Below are positions 41,401 to 43,700 of a stretch of 43,700 bases of DNA, piece after piece. A program made the position numbers and the translations under genes. How positions within the stretch are numbered: position 1 is the stretch's first letter; each line of letters starts with the position of its first letter. The notes beneath the pieces are model-generated. The model saw only the letters and a program-made list of their open reading frames with translations, did not search any database and had not been told where the DNA came from. The DNA is taken from positions 1-43,700 of the forward strand of contig CALUXU010000015.1 of NCBI GenBank assembly GCA_944324825.1. The letters are read 5' to 3'. Source of the stretch: Candidatus Gastranaerophilales bacterium (lineage in GTDB: Bacteria > Cyanobacteriota > Vampirovibrionia > Gastranaerophilales > Gastranaerophilaceae).

Positions 41401-43700
41401 TTAGCTGACAATGTTGCGTTGTCTGCTTTTACATTATTAGATAAAGTAATTGTTCCGTCATCACGATCAGCAGTTGATTTAATATTATTAACTTCAGAAT
41501 TAGAAATGTTAGTTGCACCGTGGTGTGCAGTTGTTTCTAAATCTTTAGCATTTATTCTTGAAACGTTTATTGTACCAAAGTTTGTAGTTGAAAGATTTGC
41601 TTTGTTTCCAACTTTAGAATCAGAAAGAAGAATGTTTCCGCCGTTAGAAGTTAATGTTGCATCACTAGTAACATTTGTATCCCAAACTTTGATGTCGCCA
41701 TCTTCTGTTCTGAAGTCTAAGCTTCCAACTTTGCTCATTAATGATTCATCAACACCATTAGCGTTAGAATCTAATGAGATATTGCCATCAGTGTTAGCAG
41801 CTAATTTGCCGTCTACGTTAGCATCAAAGAATCTTAAGTCACCTGTAGAATCTTTGAATGTTGCATTCTTAGCTGTAACGTATATGATTCCGTCATAGCT
41901 TGAGTTTGCAGAGTATACTTGGTTGCCTGCTGCTAATCTGATAGCGTTATTTTCGCCATTGAAGTTTGTTCTGTCAACTAAGATATCGTTATCAGCATCA
42001 ACATCAGTACGACCATTGATTTCTGATCTTGCAAATAATACATCTTGAGCATCTATATCAACTCTGTTAGCAGTTACATCTGATAAGTTTGTTCTGCCGT
42101 TTGGTGTTGTAATATATGCATCTTGTAATTTAGTTTGTACAAGGTCAGTACCTTTATCAGCATTGATTATTGCTGTTCCGTTAATTTCACTTTTGTATGC
42201 ATCAAATTGATCATTTTTAGATGTTGCTTTTAAATCTCCATTTGATGTTGAATAATCAAATCCAATGTGTCCGTTAGATGTTAAATCAGCAGAACCAACT
42301 GTAGAATGTGAAACTGAAATAGTTGCATCATCATTCTTAGTTGCTACTGTCAATTTTTGTTTAATATCTGAACTATGTAATTGGATTGATTTATTTGTAT
42401 TAAATGTTGCATTGTTTGTGTTTGCTTTTACTGATTTAGCATAATCAGTACCGTTTGATGAAATGTTTCCGTTTTTAGCATTCATTTCAGCAAATCCGCC
42501 AACTGTAGAATCAGAAGAGTAAATACTACCGTTTTCTGCATTCATTACTAATGAATCTTTAACGTCTGAATTTACTAAGTAAGCATTTCTGCCTGCATTT
42601 AATTCTGCAGAACCTACTTCTGATCTTCTAGCACCATCCAATGCACTGATATAAACGTCACCGTTTTTAGAAGTACCGGTAAATTTCTTACCTACAGTTG
42701 ACTGCCATAATGAAACTTTGTCACCTGCAGTAGCTGTTGCGTTACCTTCAACAGTTGAATTGCTTATTGTGATTGCACCATCTTGAGCATTTACAGCTGT
42801 TAATTTAGCATCACCTTTAACATTTGTATTGTATAAATAAATATCGTGTGCAGGATCAGTTGGTCTGTCTGCCGGATGACCTACACTCTTATCACCTGTG
42901 AATGTAGCATCTAAGTTTTTATCAATATTTGTATTCCAAATAGTGATACCTTTGTTAGCTTCAACAGTTGTATTACCGCCGATATCTGTTGTATTAATAC
43001 TTATTTTTCCGTTAGCAGATTCAGCATCAAAGTCTAAACCAACGTTAGAATCTTTAAAGCTTAAATCTCCATCAGAATAAGCTTTAACCCAAGAACCTGT
43101 GTTAGCAGTTATGTTTCCGCTGATTACAGTAGAGTTCTTTTCATTATCCATATCATTGAAGTTTTGGTTTTTATAGCCAATGATGATATTTCCATTATTA
43201 TTTGAATTCTCTGTATTAGCAGTTAATTTAGCATCCCCGTTTACAGAGCCACCACTTAATTGTATAGCACCTTGTTTAGTAGTAACATCTAATGAACCAA
43301 CATTAGAATCTCCCATATAGAATGATGCATACGGGTTACTAGGTCCTTGAACGACTTTATCACCAGAAGTAGAAGTAACCTTTCCTGAAATATTAGAGTT
43401 CATTAAATTAGTATAACTATTAGAAGTATTATTTAAGTTTGTAGCGGTTAAATTGTTATAGTAAGCAATGTCACCGGAATTAACAGTAACATCTCCGCCT
43501 ACTTTTGTATTAAATAAACCGGTTCTGTTTCCGGAAATAATATTTAAGTTTCCATCAATAGTTGTAGTTTCACTTGAACCGTTATTAATAGTAGCTAAAG
43601 TAGCAGCATCTAAAATAGCGTTACCGTGAATGCTGCCACCAGTTAGATTTACACTACCAGTATTAGATTCCGCATAGAAATCTAAACCGATATCAGAGTT
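38439..43700 (-). CDS. Giant repetitive beta-helix adhesin (5' end outside window)
   Basis: At least 1753 residues. The frame is open from the stop at 38439 to the window edge at 43700; an internal Met at 43403 is not the true start, as the 99 upstream codons continue the same repeat style. Nearly the whole protein is short beta-strand repeats of the type N-S-x-V-x-G-x-A-x-(L/V)-x-A-x-x-G, rich in Asn, Thr, Ser, Gly, Ala and Asp and almost free of Cys, as in filamentous-haemagglutinin/leukotoxin-like adhesins. Near the end a Pro/Gly-rich linker (PGGGG, IGGGG) leads to a 60-residue C-terminal domain (LMNYLRDKGVDVRIGSDFAP ... IADRFDVNP), perhaps for sorting or anchoring. Confidence 0.88.
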   Translation of the reverse strand, partial: NSDIGLDFYAESNTGSVNLTGGSIHGNAILDAATLATINNGSSETTTIDGNLNIISGNRTGLFNTKVGGDVTVNSGDIAYYNNLTATNLNNTSNSYTNLMNSNISGKVTSTSGDKVVQGPSNPYASFYMGDSNVGSLDVTTKQGAIQLSGGSVNGDAKLTANTENSNNNGNIIIGYKNQNFNDMDNEKNSTVISGNITANTGSWVKAYSDGDLSFKDSNVGLDFDAESANGKISINTTDIGGNTTVEANKGITIWNTNIDKNLDATFTGDKSVGHPADRPTDPAHDIYLYNTNVKGDAKLTAVNAQDGAITISNSTVEGNATATAGDKVSLWQSTVGKKFTGTSKNGDVYISALDGARRSEVGSAELNAGRNAYLVNSDVKDSLVMNAENGSIYSSDSTVGGFAEMNAKNGNISSNGTDYAKSVKANTNNATFNTNKSIQLHSSDIKQKLTVATKNDDATISVSHSTVGSADLTSNGHIGFDYSTSNGDLKATSKNDQFDAYKSEINGTAIINADKGTDLVQTKLQDAYITTPNGRTNLSDVTANRVDIDAQDVLFARSEINGRTDVDADNDILVDRTNFNGENNAIRLAAGNQVYSANSSYDGIIYVTAKNATFKDSTGDLRFFDANVDGKLAANTDGNISLDSNANGVDESLMSKVGSLDFRTEDGDIKVWDTNVTSDATLTSNGGNILLSDSKVGNKANLSTTNFGTINVSRINAKDLETTAHHGATNISNSEVNNIKSTADRDDGTITLSNNVKADNATLSAKGGKIQVSGSTIKNVTASNKGYGEVNVYRSNIETLNATTNHGDIKIDAEPNAKNEIGTLNATSTNGNVKIWDTNVKNNANLNAKNGDVTSDNTNYGGTITVNAVNGTFNSNSHLNFNNSNVTNALKATTDGKVALNNSKVGGKFTGKSNAYEVAVNNSNVGSADLTSKWNNSFNNSTSNGDVNMTSTDGNATINNSTVKGSADVNAKGNAAINGSTVDKDATVHATNGKASIWNSIVGGKATVTSDNFEAAIGASEGKTSQVGSAEINSKYNNRLYNTVVNGDAKMTSTNGHSTMSNATVNGSAEVNAKGNAAINGSTVTGDANVHAQDGKAQVWNSTVDGKATVTSDNYEAAIGASEGQTSQVGSAEINSKFNNRLYNTTVNGDANMNSTNGNSSMSNATVNGNANLNAKGSAAISGSNITGNANVNAEEGKASIYASTVNGKATVKSSKNEAAIGESKVGSTDMYGETGARFYNSTSDSELKIKANTGDVNITNAKVRNVNATSHKANINVKDTETTGTSRNHFTAKNGNVNSTNSLYLGDIKVSSKNANFDSSNKGSLNFVDSTITENLNAKAHGKVGVLNSTVGNKLTAESLQSEVGITSSQVGSVDAKAKYNVRFNKSTSQGDANLESAVGGAVTVNGSTIGGDANVKANGKTNKANVNITNTNVTGNLNAEANNDVNIKHSNAAFIDADAGHDVNLETTGDMTINNNSNFELTGGHAVNIKTDGNMTVDNLTDNSKLNAPNIGLDAANITSNNSNYNGNVNMTSGDDVTFTGVNDINGDLTISASREHGFVALNGDKTTADNITVNNAQWIEARNVDTGHIEFNNFEIGHIIESDIDSTAFSDGDSVYIHRLNTTINGQELDPFKQIITDSATNVNQVIFYPYSPVNPGGGGDNPGGGTIGGGGDGFGGGTLDQDAVKLMNYLRDKGVDVRIGSDFAPIAFAAHEGRRGGKYLMNIGDSVYRALEQHLDTLNIADRFDVNP
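40039..40941 (-). repeat. Internal tandem repeat of the adhesin, about 306 bp (102 aa)
   Basis: The AAIG(A/E)S landmark recurs at 40039, 40345 and 40651 (period 306 bp), and its counterpart VAVNNS lies 291 bp further on, 15 bp short because the copies in between carry a 5-residue insert (EG(K/Q)TSQ). Flanking text (RLYNT(V/T)VNGDA(K/N)M, TVNG(S/N)A(E/N)(V/L)NAKG(N/S)AAI) is nearly the same. These are the youngest units; outside them the repeats are more diverged. Confidence 0.85.

Noticed and set aside
39268-41898. Plus-strand open frames inside the adhesin gene
   Set aside because: They are antisense shadows of a repetitive minus-strand gene; they have no ribosome sites and low-complexity translations.
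43401-43403. Start codon of the giant adhesin
   Set aside because: The frame stays open for 99 more codons to the window edge with the same repeat composition, so this ATG is internal.

Overview
The window looks like chromosome from an uncultured, low-GC, diderm bacterium of the non-photosynthetic cyanobacterial sister lineage (Vampirovibrionia/Melainabacteria, most likely gut Gastranaerophilales). This rests on recall and gene content, not on a search. The supporting signs are KDO genes kdsC-kdsD (an LPS outer membrane), the LL-diaminopimelate aminotransferase route (dapL), a clustered metY-metX-metW pathway, AT-rich codon use, and many lineage-type proteins with no familiar domain.

Layout. 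1-5.4 kb (minus): two paralogous glycine-zipper proteins flank a LysM/GH24 lysozyme and a LysM/amidase_3 cell-wall hydrolase. 5.4-9.3 kb: rnhB, kdsC-kdsD, a STAS-like small protein and dapL. 9.3-12.7 kb (minus): membrane protein, zinc-ribbon protein, rph, degenerate metallophosphoesterase and gph in one tight operon. 12.7-17.7 kb: a PHP phosphoesterase, a 39/51-bp tandem repeat array, a 948-aa M16 peptidase and a divergent HD-GYP-like protein. 17.8-23.1 kb (minus): a shortened spc operon (rpsE-rpmD-rplO-secY) and an operon encoding an unusual zinc-ribbon/RG-rich/tandem-domain protein with rimM and trmD. 23.2-28.8 kb: a hybrid histidine kinase, a likely ADP-ribosyltransferase, a RAYT transposase fragment, and tRNA-Lys(CUU) embedded in tandem repeats that carry copies of its own ends. 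Small lineage proteins and an acyl-ACP thioesterase follow. 28.9-35.3 kb (minus): metW, metX, metY and two tandem acyl-CoA/ACP ligases. 35.4-38.4 kb (plus): hom-thrC and a DUF4145-like membrane-anchored protein. 38.4-43.7 kb (minus): the C-terminal 1753 residues or more of a giant repetitive beta-helix adhesin whose start lies outside the window.

How the genes work together. Housekeeping genes cover the aspartate family (dapL, hom, thrC, metXYW), LPS KDO synthesis, fatty acid handling, translation and secretion. The accessory layer is more interesting: wall hydrolases, glycine-zipper proteins, an ART-like protein, an M16 peptidase and a giant adhesin suggest a surface or effector repertoire. 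Four promoter-like sites share AATT-N15-ACTTTATAT with exact spacing. They lie upstream of both glycine-zipper genes, upstream of the HD-GYP-like gene, and upstream of a possible small RNA. Three have a nearby GTAAC-N5-GTAAC-like repeat. This links separate loci into a candidate regulon, and is the strongest candidate here for an undescribed system.
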